64,000 bases of DNA from JAJRPT01 sp965661945 (GTDB lineage: Bacteria > Bacteroidota > Ignavibacteria > Kapaibacteriales > UBA2268): the NCBI GenBank assembly GCA_965661945.1, contig CBFIFP010000003.1:124001-188000 (forward strand), read 5' to 3'. The translations under genes were made by a program, and so were the position numbers. Shown piece by piece: positions 1-7,883 of this stretch. The notes under the pieces were generated by a model. It was not told where the DNA came from and searched no databases. It was given only the letters and a program-made list of their open reading frames with translations. Numbering within the stretch: position 1 is the first letter of the stretch; each line of letters opens with the position of its first letter.

Positions 1-1
1 A

Positions 2-1396
2 TTCAAAGATATAACAGAAGAAATCAAAAAGCAATTAAAATCTGATAATGTTCAGTTTTCATTATACAAATCTAAAAATTGCGTAGTTGAGATTACTGGT
101 GATGTTTTTAACGAAAAAGTTTATACTCTACCAGGAACTTACAAAATTAGTGACTTATATAAAATTGCAAATAGTATTCCAGAACAGTCAACAAACCAAG
201 TCTTACAAATAAAAAGTGTTAATCAATATCGTAGTGATTCTAGATTTACAAATGATTATCCCAATAAATCATATTTAGCTGGTGAATACTTCAAAGAAAG
301 AAACATTAGAGTTATTCGTGATAACGGAGATATTATAGAAGCCGATTTAATTAAGGCTCTTAAAAATGAAAACTTTGAATCAAACCCATACCTTATGCCA
401 GGCGACAAAATTATAGTTGTAAGTAAAAATTATGATTATAATACATTCCAAATTAGAGGAGCTGTTTCTAATCCTGCAACAATTCAACACAAAGAAGGAG
501 ACAAACTCTCAGACTTGCTGAAAATAGCCGGTGGAATATCACCAAACGCAGACTTAGAAAATGTAACCTTATATTCTTCAGATAATGATAAAATAAAAAT
601 AAACATTGATAATCAGCTGAATGTTATAGGTAACGACCCTGAATTAGAACCAAATTCCATTCTAATTGTTAGCGAAAAACCAGTAAAAAAAATTGCAACC
701 ACAGGAGTGGTTTCTATAATGGGAGAAGTTAATAACCCTGGTGCTATAATAATAGAAAATGGTAAAACTAAAATAAGTGAGGTTATAGACCTTGCTGGAG
801 GACTCAAAGAAACAGCATACTTACCTCTTGCTAAAGTACTTACAAAACAAGATAATTTAAACTCAGATTACTGGGAACTCTATCGCGAAGATGTATTTTT
901 TCAATATTCTGATTTATCAGTTGATGACACATTGAGATTAAACATCGATACAAAAATGAGAAGACCCTATTTATCTATTAATTTCGAGGAAGCTCTTGGT
1001 GGTTCAAGTGATAATATAGCTTTAAACGATGGCGATAAAATAATAATCCCCGAAAATCCCAAAAGAATTTATGTATTTGGGAAAGTTTATAATCCAGGTT
1101 TTGTAGAGTTCAAAGAAGGTAAATCATATAATTGGTATATTGAACAAGTTGGTGGATCTCTTCCATCTGCACATTTAAAAAGAATTAGAATCATAAGAGG
1201 AAGTAATTTTACTTGGGTCGAACCCGAAGATAATACAACTCTATACGCAGGTGATATGTTGTATATTCCTTCTCACAAAGAAATAAGTGAGCAAGCTGAG
1301 ATACAAAAATGGGCTACTTACACAAGTATTGGTGTTTCAATTGTTAACGTACTTTTATTTATCGTAATCAATGTTATAAATCTCAGAAGAAATTAA
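2..1396 (+). CDS. Multi-SLBB polysaccharide export protein (5' partial)
   Basis: The frame is open from base 2 with no start, so the gene begins before the window. Four SLBB-like units are visible, each with a G-x-V-x-N-P-type core (ITGDVFNEK, IRGAVSNPA, IMGEVNNPG, VFGKVYNPG), followed by a hydrophobic segment and an R-R-N end. Proteins of this type are periplasmic or outer-membrane parts of Wza-like capsule and exopolysaccharide exporters. The C-terminal helix (WATYTSIGVSIVNVLLFIVI) suggests membrane anchoring. Its stop codon shares one base with the start of the Wzi-like gene, so the two are probably translated together. The exact polysaccharide is unknown. Confidence 0.8.
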   Translation, partial: FKDITEEIKKQLKSDNVQFSLYKSKNCVVEITGDVFNEKVYTLPGTYKISDLYKIANSIPEQSTNQVLQIKSVNQYRSDSRFTNDYPNKSYLAGEYFKERNIRVIRDNGDIIEADLIKALKNENFESNPYLMPGDKIIVVSKNYDYNTFQIRGAVSNPATIQHKEGDKLSDLLKIAGGISPNADLENVTLYSSDNDKIKINIDNQLNVIGNDPELEPNSILIVSEKPVKKIATTGVVSIMGEVNNPGAIIIENGKTKISEVIDLAGGLKETAYLPLAKVLTKQDNLNSDYWELYREDVFFQYSDLSVDDTLRLNIDTKMRRPYLSINFEEALGGSSDNIALNDGDKIIIPENPKRIYVFGKVYNPGFVEFKEGKSYNWYIEQVGGSLPSAHLKRIRIIRGSNFTWVEPEDNTTLYAGDMLYIPSHKEISEQAEIQKWATYTSIGVSIVNVLLFIVINVINLRRN

Positions 1397-3027
1397 TGAA
1401 AAAATTCATCCTTAGTATATTGTTATTTTTATCAATAAATTTATATTCTCAGGTGGAACACGTACATATTTACCATCCTGTGTACGATTTTTTAATTCGT
1501 GCTGAAGCAAAAGATTTACTGCCATATTTTTCTACAACTCAACTACCTTTACAAAGAAATGAAATTATCTCAGCTCTTCAAACTTTGAATGAAAAAAAAG
1601 ATAATCTCAGCAAAAATGAATTAAAAATATTAGAATTATATTCAAAAGAATTCGGCGTAATTGAAAGAAAAACTGCTATATTTTTTAAAAGTGAAACAGA
1701 TACTACTCAATTATTTTTTGAGAAATTATTTACTAACAGAGAAAAATATGTCTATAACTATCAAGATACATTAAACAGTATAAGAATCGAACCGCTCGGA
1801 GCAATAGAAAGCTTTTTAATGAAAGATAATTTTAATGAAACAGCCCAAATTGCACAAGGTGGAGCAAGAATTTTTGGGACTGTAGAAGGTAAGCTTGGCT
1901 ATTTCCTTCAAGTAACTAATGGAACTCTACTAAGAGGAAATCAAGACTTACTGTTGGAAGATAGAAGACTTGCTCAAAACATAAAACTTACAGAACTAAA
2001 CAGCGATTTTGATTTTACAGAATCTCATTTAAGGGCAGATTTTGGGAATGTTTATTTTTATATAGGTCGAGAAAGTAGATTGCTTGGTTCGGGTATAAAT
2101 CAAAGAATGTTTAATTCTGATGTGGCACCACCATTTGATGCTTTTTCTGCAGGTTATAAAATCAAAAATTTTGAATATAGGTTCACACATGGTTCTCTTT
2201 TGGCAAGTCCTTTTGATAGTACTAGAAGTGTTGGTTTCAATTCAGATTTTGAAAATAAATATTTATCTCAACATAGATTTGCTTTAAGATTTAAAAAAGG
2301 TGAAATTGCTGCTTATGAGGCTGTGATTTACAGCAGAACCATTGATTTGGCTTACCTCAATCCTTTAAGATTCCTAAAAACATTAGAGCACGCATTAAGA
2401 GATAGAGATAACTCCCTTATGGGAGCTGATTTCACCTATAGACCAATTAAAAATATAGAATTAAAGGGCTCATATTTGCTTGATGATATAGTAATAAGCG
2501 AAATTGGGAACAATTTCTGGAGCAACAAAGCAGCTTATAACCTTGGTATTTGGTTCACACCTAATATTGATGCTGATTTTGGCTTAGAATACGCAAGAGT
2601 GGAGCCGTACACATTCTCACATTTTAATTATCAAAATGCAGTCCTTCACGACGAATTACTTTTAATGGGATATTTGCAACCAAATTCCGAAAAATACACA
2701 TTAGCTACAAAATATTGGTTGGGAACAAGATATCCTTTAAAAATAAACTTTGAGTATCTAAGGCACGGTAAAAATATTTATAATAACGATACATTATTTT
2801 ATAATGTTGGGGGAGATGCAGGTCAAACAAGGCGTCATCCAATTGATAACGATAGAGTAAGATTCTTAGATGGAGATAAAAACTTCATTTTTGCCACAGA
2901 TATTGAATACGCTTTCGAACTCACAAGAAACCTTAATTTAGTATTATATTATCGATTAAACTACAACACAATTGATAAATCAATAAACCATTTTGCAAGA
3001 ATAAAACTAAGATTCTGGGAATTTTAG
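1396..3027 (+). CDS. Wzi-like capsule assembly outer-membrane protein
   Basis: 543 residues. It has a signal peptide (MKKFILSILLFLSINLYSQ), then a helical N-terminal stretch with HPVYDFL and LPLQR-type motifs, then alternating beta-strand-like sequence ending in F (LRFWEF), as in outer-membrane barrels. Wzi-family barrels hold or organise capsular polysaccharide at the cell surface. The TAATG overlap with the upstream SLBB export gene supports an exopolysaccharide role. The Wzi assignment rests on overall pattern and context, so another outer-membrane barrel is possible. Confidence 0.7.
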   Translation: MKKFILSILLFLSINLYSQVEHVHIYHPVYDFLIRAEAKDLLPYFSTTQLPLQRNEIISALQTLNEKKDNLSKNELKILELYSKEFGVIERKTAIFFKSETDTTQLFFEKLFTNREKYVYNYQDTLNSIRIEPLGAIESFLMKDNFNETAQIAQGGARIFGTVEGKLGYFLQVTNGTLLRGNQDLLLEDRRLAQNIKLTELNSDFDFTESHLRADFGNVYFYIGRESRLLGSGINQRMFNSDVAPPFDAFSAGYKIKNFEYRFTHGSLLASPFDSTRSVGFNSDFENKYLSQHRFALRFKKGEIAAYEAVIYSRTIDLAYLNPLRFLKTLEHALRDRDNSLMGADFTYRPIKNIELKGSYLLDDIVISEIGNNFWSNKAAYNLGIWFTPNIDADFGLEYARVEPYTFSHFNYQNAVLHDELLLMGYLQPNSEKYTLATKYWLGTRYPLKINFEYLRHGKNIYNNDTLFYNVGGDAGQTRRHPIDNDRVRFLDGDKNFIFATDIEYAFELTRNLNLVLYYRLNYNTIDKSINHFARIKLRFWEF

Positions 3028-3052
3028 GAATCATAATTAAATCAAAAAAAAA

Positions 3053-3304
3053 CTATTCAAATTCATTTAATATATGTTTATCTATTGAGATTATTTTATC
3101 TAAACGAATTTCAATAGGATAATCTTCTAATATCATAAACTCTTCTATTGTTGGGCTTGTATACGTTTCTAAAATCTTTGAACTTACTTGTTTTTCTGAA
3201 TTATATTCTAAAAATTTCACATCTACATTTTTCCTTAGAGTAATAAAATGTTCTATGTAGTCATGAAAAGTGCAAGAAATTGGAGAATAGTCGTTCAACT
3301 TCAC
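3053..3304 (-). CDS. rof: Rho-binding antiterminator (Rof/YaeO-like)
   Basis: 83 residues with YSPISCTFHDYIEHF near the N terminus and EIRLDKIISID near the C terminus. These correspond to the Y-x-P-I-x-C-x(3)-D-x-(L/I)-E and E-(L/I)-R-L-D-(K/R)-I motifs of the Rof family, small Sm-fold proteins that bind Rho and inhibit termination. The start is GTG, with a GAGAG tract directly against it; the TTG two codons further in would give a more normal spacing. It lies 14 bases downstream of a small unknown ORF on the same strand. Family recognition is by motif only. Confidence 0.6.
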   Translation of the reverse strand: MKLNDYSPISCTFHDYIEHFITLRKNVDVKFLEYNSEKQVSSKILETYTSPTIEEFMILEDYPIEIRLDKIISIDKHILNEFE

Positions 3305-3318
3305 CTCTCAATTATAAT

Positions 3319-3507
3319 TTAATTTGTATAAATTTTGTTTAGGGTCTTTAATATTTTGAAATAAACGTTAGAGTTTAAATCGCTAAAATCTAATTCAAAT
3401 TCTTCATTATCAGTAATTTTTAAACTAGGTTCAAATCGAAACAAAGCAGCAGCTTGAATAATTGGGTGTGATGCAGCAGTTGCAATTTCCCCATTTTGTA
3501 CCATCAT
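3319..3507 (-). CDS. Small hypothetical protein
   Basis: A 62-residue ORF with two adjacent ATG codons at its start, directly upstream of the Rof-like gene and probably cotranscribed with it. The N-terminal part is alanine-rich (EIATAASHPIIQAAALFRF) and the C-terminal part is acidic then lysine-rich. No signal peptide, membrane segment or known motif is visible, and there is no Shine-Dalgarno. It could be a real small gene or chance. Confidence 0.35.
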   Translation of the reverse strand: MMVQNGEIATAASHPIIQAAALFRFEPSLKITDNEEFELDFSDLNSNVYFKILKTLNKIYTN

Positions 3508-3842
3508 TTTTGAGTGTAATTAAAAAGCCAAGGTACGTATGTAAATTTACCCACTCAGGATTTTCTGAAATTAAAAATGGCTAAGAACCTGCTATTGTAA
3601 TAATCAATACTATTGCCAAAACCTCACAAATAATATCCTTCATCTTCTTGTGATTAAGAAGTTAATGCGATTGAAAATATAATCAGTACATTCATTAATT
3701 TTGACATAATTTCAGCTTTTTTCATTTAACTATTTGCAAATTAGAAAAAATAATTGGATATTTTAAAATAATTAAAAAATAATTTGGATAATTAAAAAAT
3801 ATTTCAGAATTTTGATATTATTAAAAAACATTTAAGATAAAA
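3508..3842. other. AT-rich intergenic region
   Basis: This 335-base stretch separates the Rof-like pair (minus) from the cbb3 oxidase operon (plus) and should hold both promoters. No clear promoter box or hairpin was identified. Two tiny hydrophobic minus-strand ORFs (3654-3707, 17 residues; 3581-3643, 20 residues) are present but have no convincing ribosome site. A copper ATPase gene (ccoI), which often precedes ccoS, is not here. Confidence 0.6.
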
Positions 3843-4019
3843 TTGTCCGTAATCTTTTTATTGATTATTATTAGTGTTGTTTTAGCCGGTGGTTTCCTGG
3901 TTGCGTTTTGGTTTGCCCTTAAGAAAAATCAATTCGACGATATGACAACTCCCGCTATGAGGATACTTTTTGATGACGAAAATACAAAAATTAATAATAT
4001 TAAGGAGCCAAAAATATGA
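3843..4019 (+). CDS. ccoS: Cbb3 oxidase maturation protein CcoS
   Basis: 58 residues from a TTG start. There is one N-terminal membrane helix (SVIFLLIIISVVLAGGFLVA), then FWFALKKNQFDD and MRILFDDE. These are the CcoS hallmarks: aromatic-x(3)-K-x-x-Q-(Y/F)-D-D, then R-(I/M)-L-F-D-D. CcoS is required for cofactor insertion into CcoN. The stop TGA overlaps the ATG of ccoNO by three bases (ATGA), which fixes the reading frame and indicates translational coupling. No ATG or GTG lies between the upstream stop at 3822-3824 and the conserved helix, so TTG at 3843 is the best start. The gene is easily missed because it is short and uses a rare start. Confidence 0.85.
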   Translation: MSVIFLLIIISVVLAGGFLVAFWFALKKNQFDDMTTPAMRILFDDENTKINNIKEPKI

Positions 4020-6187
4020 GCGAAACAATAGAGCAGGTGCAAACCAAGCCAGGTTTAGAAACCTTCTCATACGACAACCAAATCGTGAAGTTCTTCGCTA
4101 TCGCAACCATTTTATGGGGCGCAGTTGGTATGTTAGTTGGTGTAATCATTGCATTTCAGATATTCTTACCTGATTTGAACCTTGACACACCTTGGCTAAC
4201 TTTTTCTCGGTTAAGACCACTCCACACAAATGCAGTGATTTTTGCTTTTGTTGGAAACGGTATCTTTATGGGTGTTTATTACTCCTTACAACGATTATTA
4301 AAAGCAAGGATGTTCTCCGACTTGCTTAGTAAATTGCATTTCTGGGGTTGGCAAGGAATAATTGTTGCCGCGGCTATTACTCTACCTTTGGGATTCACTC
4401 AAAGTAAAGAATACGCTGAACTTGAATGGCCCGTTGATATTGCAATTGCAGTTGTTTGGGTGATTTTTGGGGTGAATATGTTCTTAACCATAATGGCAAG
4501 ACGTGAAAGACACATGTACGTTGCTATTTGGTTTTATATTGCTTCTTGGATTACAGTTGCAATTCTACACATATTTAACTCTTTAGAAGTACCTGTTGAC
4601 TTCTTGAAGTCATATCCAATATATGCAGGAGTGCAAGATGCCTTAGTTCAGTGGTGGTATGGACATAATGCAGTAGCATTTTTCTTAACTACGCCCTATC
4701 TTGGACTGATGTATTACTTTATGCCAAAAGCGGCAAATAGACCTGTATATTCATATAAACTTTCGATAATTCACTTTTGGTCTTTGATATTTATTTATAT
4801 TTGGGCAGGACCTCACCATTTGTTATATACTTCACTTCCTGATTGGGCTCAATCACTTGGAATGGTATTTTCATTAATGCTAATTGCACCTTCTTGGGGA
4901 GGTATGTTAAATGGACTTTTAACTCTTAGGGGTGCCTTTGATAAAGTTCGAGAAGATCCTGTTTTAAAATTCATGGTGGTGGCTGTTACCGCTTATGGTA
5001 TGTCCACCTTCGAAGGTCCAATGCTTTCCATCAAATCTTTAAATGCACTAGCGCATTACACTGATTGGATTATTGCACACGTTCACATAGGGGCTTTGGG
5101 CTGGAATGGATTTTTAACATTTGGTATCCTTTATTGGTTAATACCTAAAATGTGGAACACACAATTATACTCTAAAAAACTTGCAACAGCGCACTTCTGG
5201 ACAGGTATGATTGGTATTATCTTATATGCTATACCAATGTATTGGGCTGGTATAACTCAAGGGCTTATGTGGAGACAATTTACTCCAGAAGGTCAATTGA
5301 TGTATCCTAACTTTTTAGAAACTGTAACACAACTAATTCCACTATACGCACTTCGTGCAGTTGGAGGAACTATATACTTAGTTGGTGCCTTGATTATGAT
5401 TTATAATCTAATCAAAACAGCAAAACAAGGAAACTTTGTTAAAGACGAAGAACACCAAGCTCCTGCAATGCCTAAAAAATTCAAAGCTGAGCATGGCGAA
5501 GGTAAATTAAGATTCCTAGAAAGACAACCAATTACAATGCACGTAGCAGTTTTAATTTTAATATTAATAGGTGGACTTGTAGAAGTAATACCATTATATA
5601 CTATAAATTCTAATGTGCCAACTATATCTTCTGTAAAACCATATACGCCTTTAGAATTAGAGGGAAGAGATATATATGTCAGAGAAGGATGTTATGTATG
5701 CCATTCTCAGATGATTAGGCCGTTTAGAGCTGAAACAGAGCGTTATGGTGAATACTCTAAATCTGGAGAGTTCGTTTATGATAGACCTTTCCAATGGGGT
5801 TCTAAACGATTAGGTCCAGACCTTCACAGAATAGGTGGTAAATACCCTGATGCTTGGCACTACGAACACATGAAAGACCCTGTTTCTATGTCCCCAGGTT
5901 CAATTATGCCACGCTACGGCTGGATGATAGAAGATGATTTAGATTATAGCGCACTTCAAAACAAAATAGTAGTAATGCGTTCTTTAGGAGTTCCTTATCA
6001 AGAAGGATATGAAAACCACGCAGAAAGCGATTTACTTATACAAGCAAAACAAATAGCAAATAATTTAAAATCTGCTGGAATTAATGTTAACCCAGAAAAA
6101 GAAATCATCGCTATGATTGCATATTTACAGAGAATGGGAACTGACATAAAAGGAGACCCATCTTCAACTTCAGATCAATTTAAATAA
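4016..6187 (+). CDS. ccoNO: Cbb3-type cytochrome c oxidase, fused CcoN-CcoO
   Basis: 723 residues. Residues ~20-470 are the 12-helix CcoN core. Expected ligands are visible: His70 (RLRPLHTN, low-spin haem b), His217 (WWYGHNAV) and His267/268 (AGPHH) for CuB, and His355/357 (HVHIG) for haem b3 and haem b. After a linker, a further membrane helix and the monohaem CcoO domain follow, with CYVCH at 559-563. It reduces oxygen at the end of the respiratory chain and pumps protons, usually at low oxygen. CcoN and CcoO are separate in Proteobacteria; fused forms are known in Bacteroidota. It is the main gene of ccoS-NO-Q-P. Confidence 0.95.
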   Translation: MSETIEQVQTKPGLETFSYDNQIVKFFAIATILWGAVGMLVGVIIAFQIFLPDLNLDTPWLTFSRLRPLHTNAVIFAFVGNGIFMGVYYSLQRLLKARMFSDLLSKLHFWGWQGIIVAAAITLPLGFTQSKEYAELEWPVDIAIAVVWVIFGVNMFLTIMARRERHMYVAIWFYIASWITVAILHIFNSLEVPVDFLKSYPIYAGVQDALVQWWYGHNAVAFFLTTPYLGLMYYFMPKAANRPVYSYKLSIIHFWSLIFIYIWAGPHHLLYTSLPDWAQSLGMVFSLMLIAPSWGGMLNGLLTLRGAFDKVREDPVLKFMVVAVTAYGMSTFEGPMLSIKSLNALAHYTDWIIAHVHIGALGWNGFLTFGILYWLIPKMWNTQLYSKKLATAHFWTGMIGIILYAIPMYWAGITQGLMWRQFTPEGQLMYPNFLETVTQLIPLYALRAVGGTIYLVGALIMIYNLIKTAKQGNFVKDEEHQAPAMPKKFKAEHGEGKLRFLERQPITMHVAVLILILIGGLVEVIPLYTINSNVPTISSVKPYTPLELEGRDIYVREGCYVCHSQMIRPFRAETERYGEYSKSGEFVYDRPFQWGSKRLGPDLHRIGGKYPDAWHYEHMKDPVSMSPGSIMPRYGWMIEDDLDYSALQNKIVVMRSLGVPYQEGYENHAESDLLIQAKQIANNLKSAGINVNPEKEIIAMIAYLQRMGTDIKGDPSSTSDQFK

Positions 6188-6198
6188 GGAGAGTAAAA

Positions 6199-6387
6199 AT
6201 GTATAAAAATATTTTAAATAGTGCTGCTGAAAGCAATTTATTACCGCTTATTGCTCTTGTATTCTTTTTCTTGTTTTTTTCTGTAATAATTTGGAATACA
6301 TTTAAAATGAGAAAAGAATTTACAGATAAATTAAGTAATATTCCTTTGAATGACCAAAATAAAATAGGGGAGGTACATAATGGCTGA
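6199..6387 (+). CDS. ccoQ: Cbb3 oxidase small subunit CcoQ-like
   Basis: 62 residues with one membrane helix (LIALVFFFLFFSVIIWNTF) followed by a charged tail (KMRKEF). It lies 11 bases after ccoNO with a GGAGAG ribosome site, and overlaps the start of ccoP by eight bases. Size, topology and position match CcoQ/FixQ, the non-catalytic subunit that stabilises the oxidase. Sequence conservation in this family is low, so the call rests largely on context. Confidence 0.75.
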   Translation: MYKNILNSAAESNLLPLIALVFFFLFFSVIIWNTFKMRKEFTDKLSNIPLNDQNKIGEVHNG

Positions 6388-6976
6388 ATTAGAAGATAAA
6401 CTATTAGACCATAATTATGATGGTATAGAAGAATTTGATAACCCCCTTCCTCAATGGTGGAAAATGTTATTTGTAATGTCCGTAATTTTTGGCGTTATTT
6501 ATATGTTTTACTTCCATGTATCAGGAATGGGAGAGTTACAACTTCAAGAATATGCAAGTGAATTTAAAGGTGTTGAAAAAATTCAAGTTGCTGGAACTTT
6601 TGATTCTGGTGAAAAATTCGCACCCCAACAAGACAATAACGAGCTTTTAGCGCGCGGAGAAAAAGTATATCAAGTTAACTGTGCTTCATGTCACTCCAAA
6701 GATGGCGGTGGGGGAGTAGGTCCTAATCTTACTGATGATAAATGGATTCACGGTGGAAGTATAACAGATATAGTCTGGACAATAGTTGATGGCGTACCTG
6801 AAAAAGGAATGATTGCTTGGAGAAGTATTCTTCCAAAAGAAGATGTAATTGCCGTAGCAAACTTTATTCGTTCATTACGAGGAACAACTCCAGCAAATCC
6901 TAAACAAGCAGAAGGCGACCTTTGGGATGGAGAAGAAAAACTTCCTGAAACACCAAAAGACGTAAGTGCAAATTAA
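6380..6976 (+). CDS. ccoP: Cbb3 oxidase dihaem-type subunit III, monohaem form (CcoP)
   Basis: 198 residues. The N terminus carries the CcoP signature (DGIEEFDNPLPQWW) and one membrane helix (~residues 30-48). The periplasmic part has one c-type haem site, CASCH at 101-105, followed by GGGVGPNL, as in class I cytochromes c. A methionine ligand probably lies in KGMIAW. CcoP delivers electrons from soluble cytochrome c to CcoO. Proteobacterial CcoP has two haem domains and ~300 residues; only one is present here, so electron entry is simplified. It is the last gene of the operon, before a strong terminator. Confidence 0.9.
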   Translation: MAELEDKLLDHNYDGIEEFDNPLPQWWKMLFVMSVIFGVIYMFYFHVSGMGELQLQEYASEFKGVEKIQVAGTFDSGEKFAPQQDNNELLARGEKVYQVNCASCHSKDGGGGVGPNLTDDKWIHGGSITDIVWTIVDGVPEKGMIAWRSILPKEDVIAVANFIRSLRGTTPANPKQAEGDLWDGEEKLPETPKDVSAN

Positions 6977-7027
6977 AACTACAAACAAAATATAATTAAA
7001 ATACTTTTTAATTATATTTAAAATATA

Positions 7028-7064
7028 AAAAAATGCCCTCAGATTTTGAGGGCATTTTTTTTAT
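7028..7064. terminator. Bidirectional intrinsic terminator
   Basis: A perfect 11-bp stem (AAATGCCCTCA at 7031-7041 with TGAGGGCATTT at 7047-7057) and a 5-base loop. There is a T run on the plus strand and an A run on the other side, so it can end both the cco operon and the convergent mlaE transcript. Confidence 0.9.
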
Positions 7065-7095
7065 TTAGTATAGATCTATAAGTAAAAAATAAAAA

Positions 7096-7872
7096 TTAAA
7101 AAATATAGCCAAAAAGAGCATCTAATATTAAAATTGCTGCTGCAGATATAGTAAATGCCTTTACTGTACTCTGACCAACACCCTCTGCACCACCTTTTGT
7201 ATTAAAACCAACATATACTCCAATAGTAGCAGTTACACCTCCAAAAACCATTGATTTAAACAATCCAATAAAAACATCTTTAATCGAAAAATAACCAATT
7301 ACAGAATCAAAAAAAGTATCATAACTAAAATTAAATTTAATTGAAGTTAATACATATCCTCCAAAAAGAGCAACAATATTACAAAAAATAGCCAACACCG
7401 GTAACATTAAAATAGCTGCATAAATTCTTGGAAGAGCTAAAAACCTATTCTTATCAATAGCCATCATTTCCAAAGCATCAATTTGCTCAGTAACTTCCAT
7501 AGTTCCAATTTGAGCAGCTATAGAGCCACCTACTCTTCCAGCAATTACCAAAGCAAGCAACACAGGGGTTAACTCAGTAAAAACTACAGTTGCAATCGAA
7601 GAACCAAGAAAAGGAGTAGCTATACCAATCAAATTAAATTTATCAAACAAATTTGTTGCCTGCAGCGCAGCAATAGCTCCGGTGAATGAACCAATTAATA
7701 AAACCAAAGGCAAAGAATCAGAACCAACAATAGCCATTTGTTCTATAATTAATTTTCTATCCCTATAAATGTTTTTAGTATAAAGCAAAACATTATATAA
7801 AAGTATGTTAATTGCCCCAAAAAATGCAATCGAATTCAATATTTTTCTGCCAAACAACTGTATTAAAATCAA
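7096..7872 (-). CDS. mlaE: MlaE-family ABC transporter permease
   Basis: 258 residues, almost wholly hydrophobic. It has the MlaE core: GSFTGAIAALQ, then ELTPVLLALVIAGRVGGSIAAQIGTM with the coupling-helix motif EQIDALEMMAID. A C-terminal segment contains FGGVTATIGVYVGF. MlaE is the membrane channel of the MCE phospholipid transport system that maintains outer-membrane asymmetry. The usual partners (ATPase MlaF, MCE protein MlaD) are not next to it in this window. It follows the PBP4-type gene by 11 bases on the same strand, so the two share an envelope operon. Confidence 0.88.
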   Translation of the reverse strand: MILIQLFGRKILNSIAFFGAINILLYNVLLYTKNIYRDRKLIIEQMAIVGSDSLPLVLLIGSFTGAIAALQATNLFDKFNLIGIATPFLGSSIATVVFTELTPVLLALVIAGRVGGSIAAQIGTMEVTEQIDALEMMAIDKNRFLALPRIYAAILMLPVLAIFCNIVALFGGYVLTSIKFNFSYDTFFDSVIGYFSIKDVFIGLFKSMVFGGVTATIGVYVGFNTKGGAEGVGQSTVKAFTISAAAILILDALFGYIF

Positions 7873-7883
7873 ACTATCCTCAT

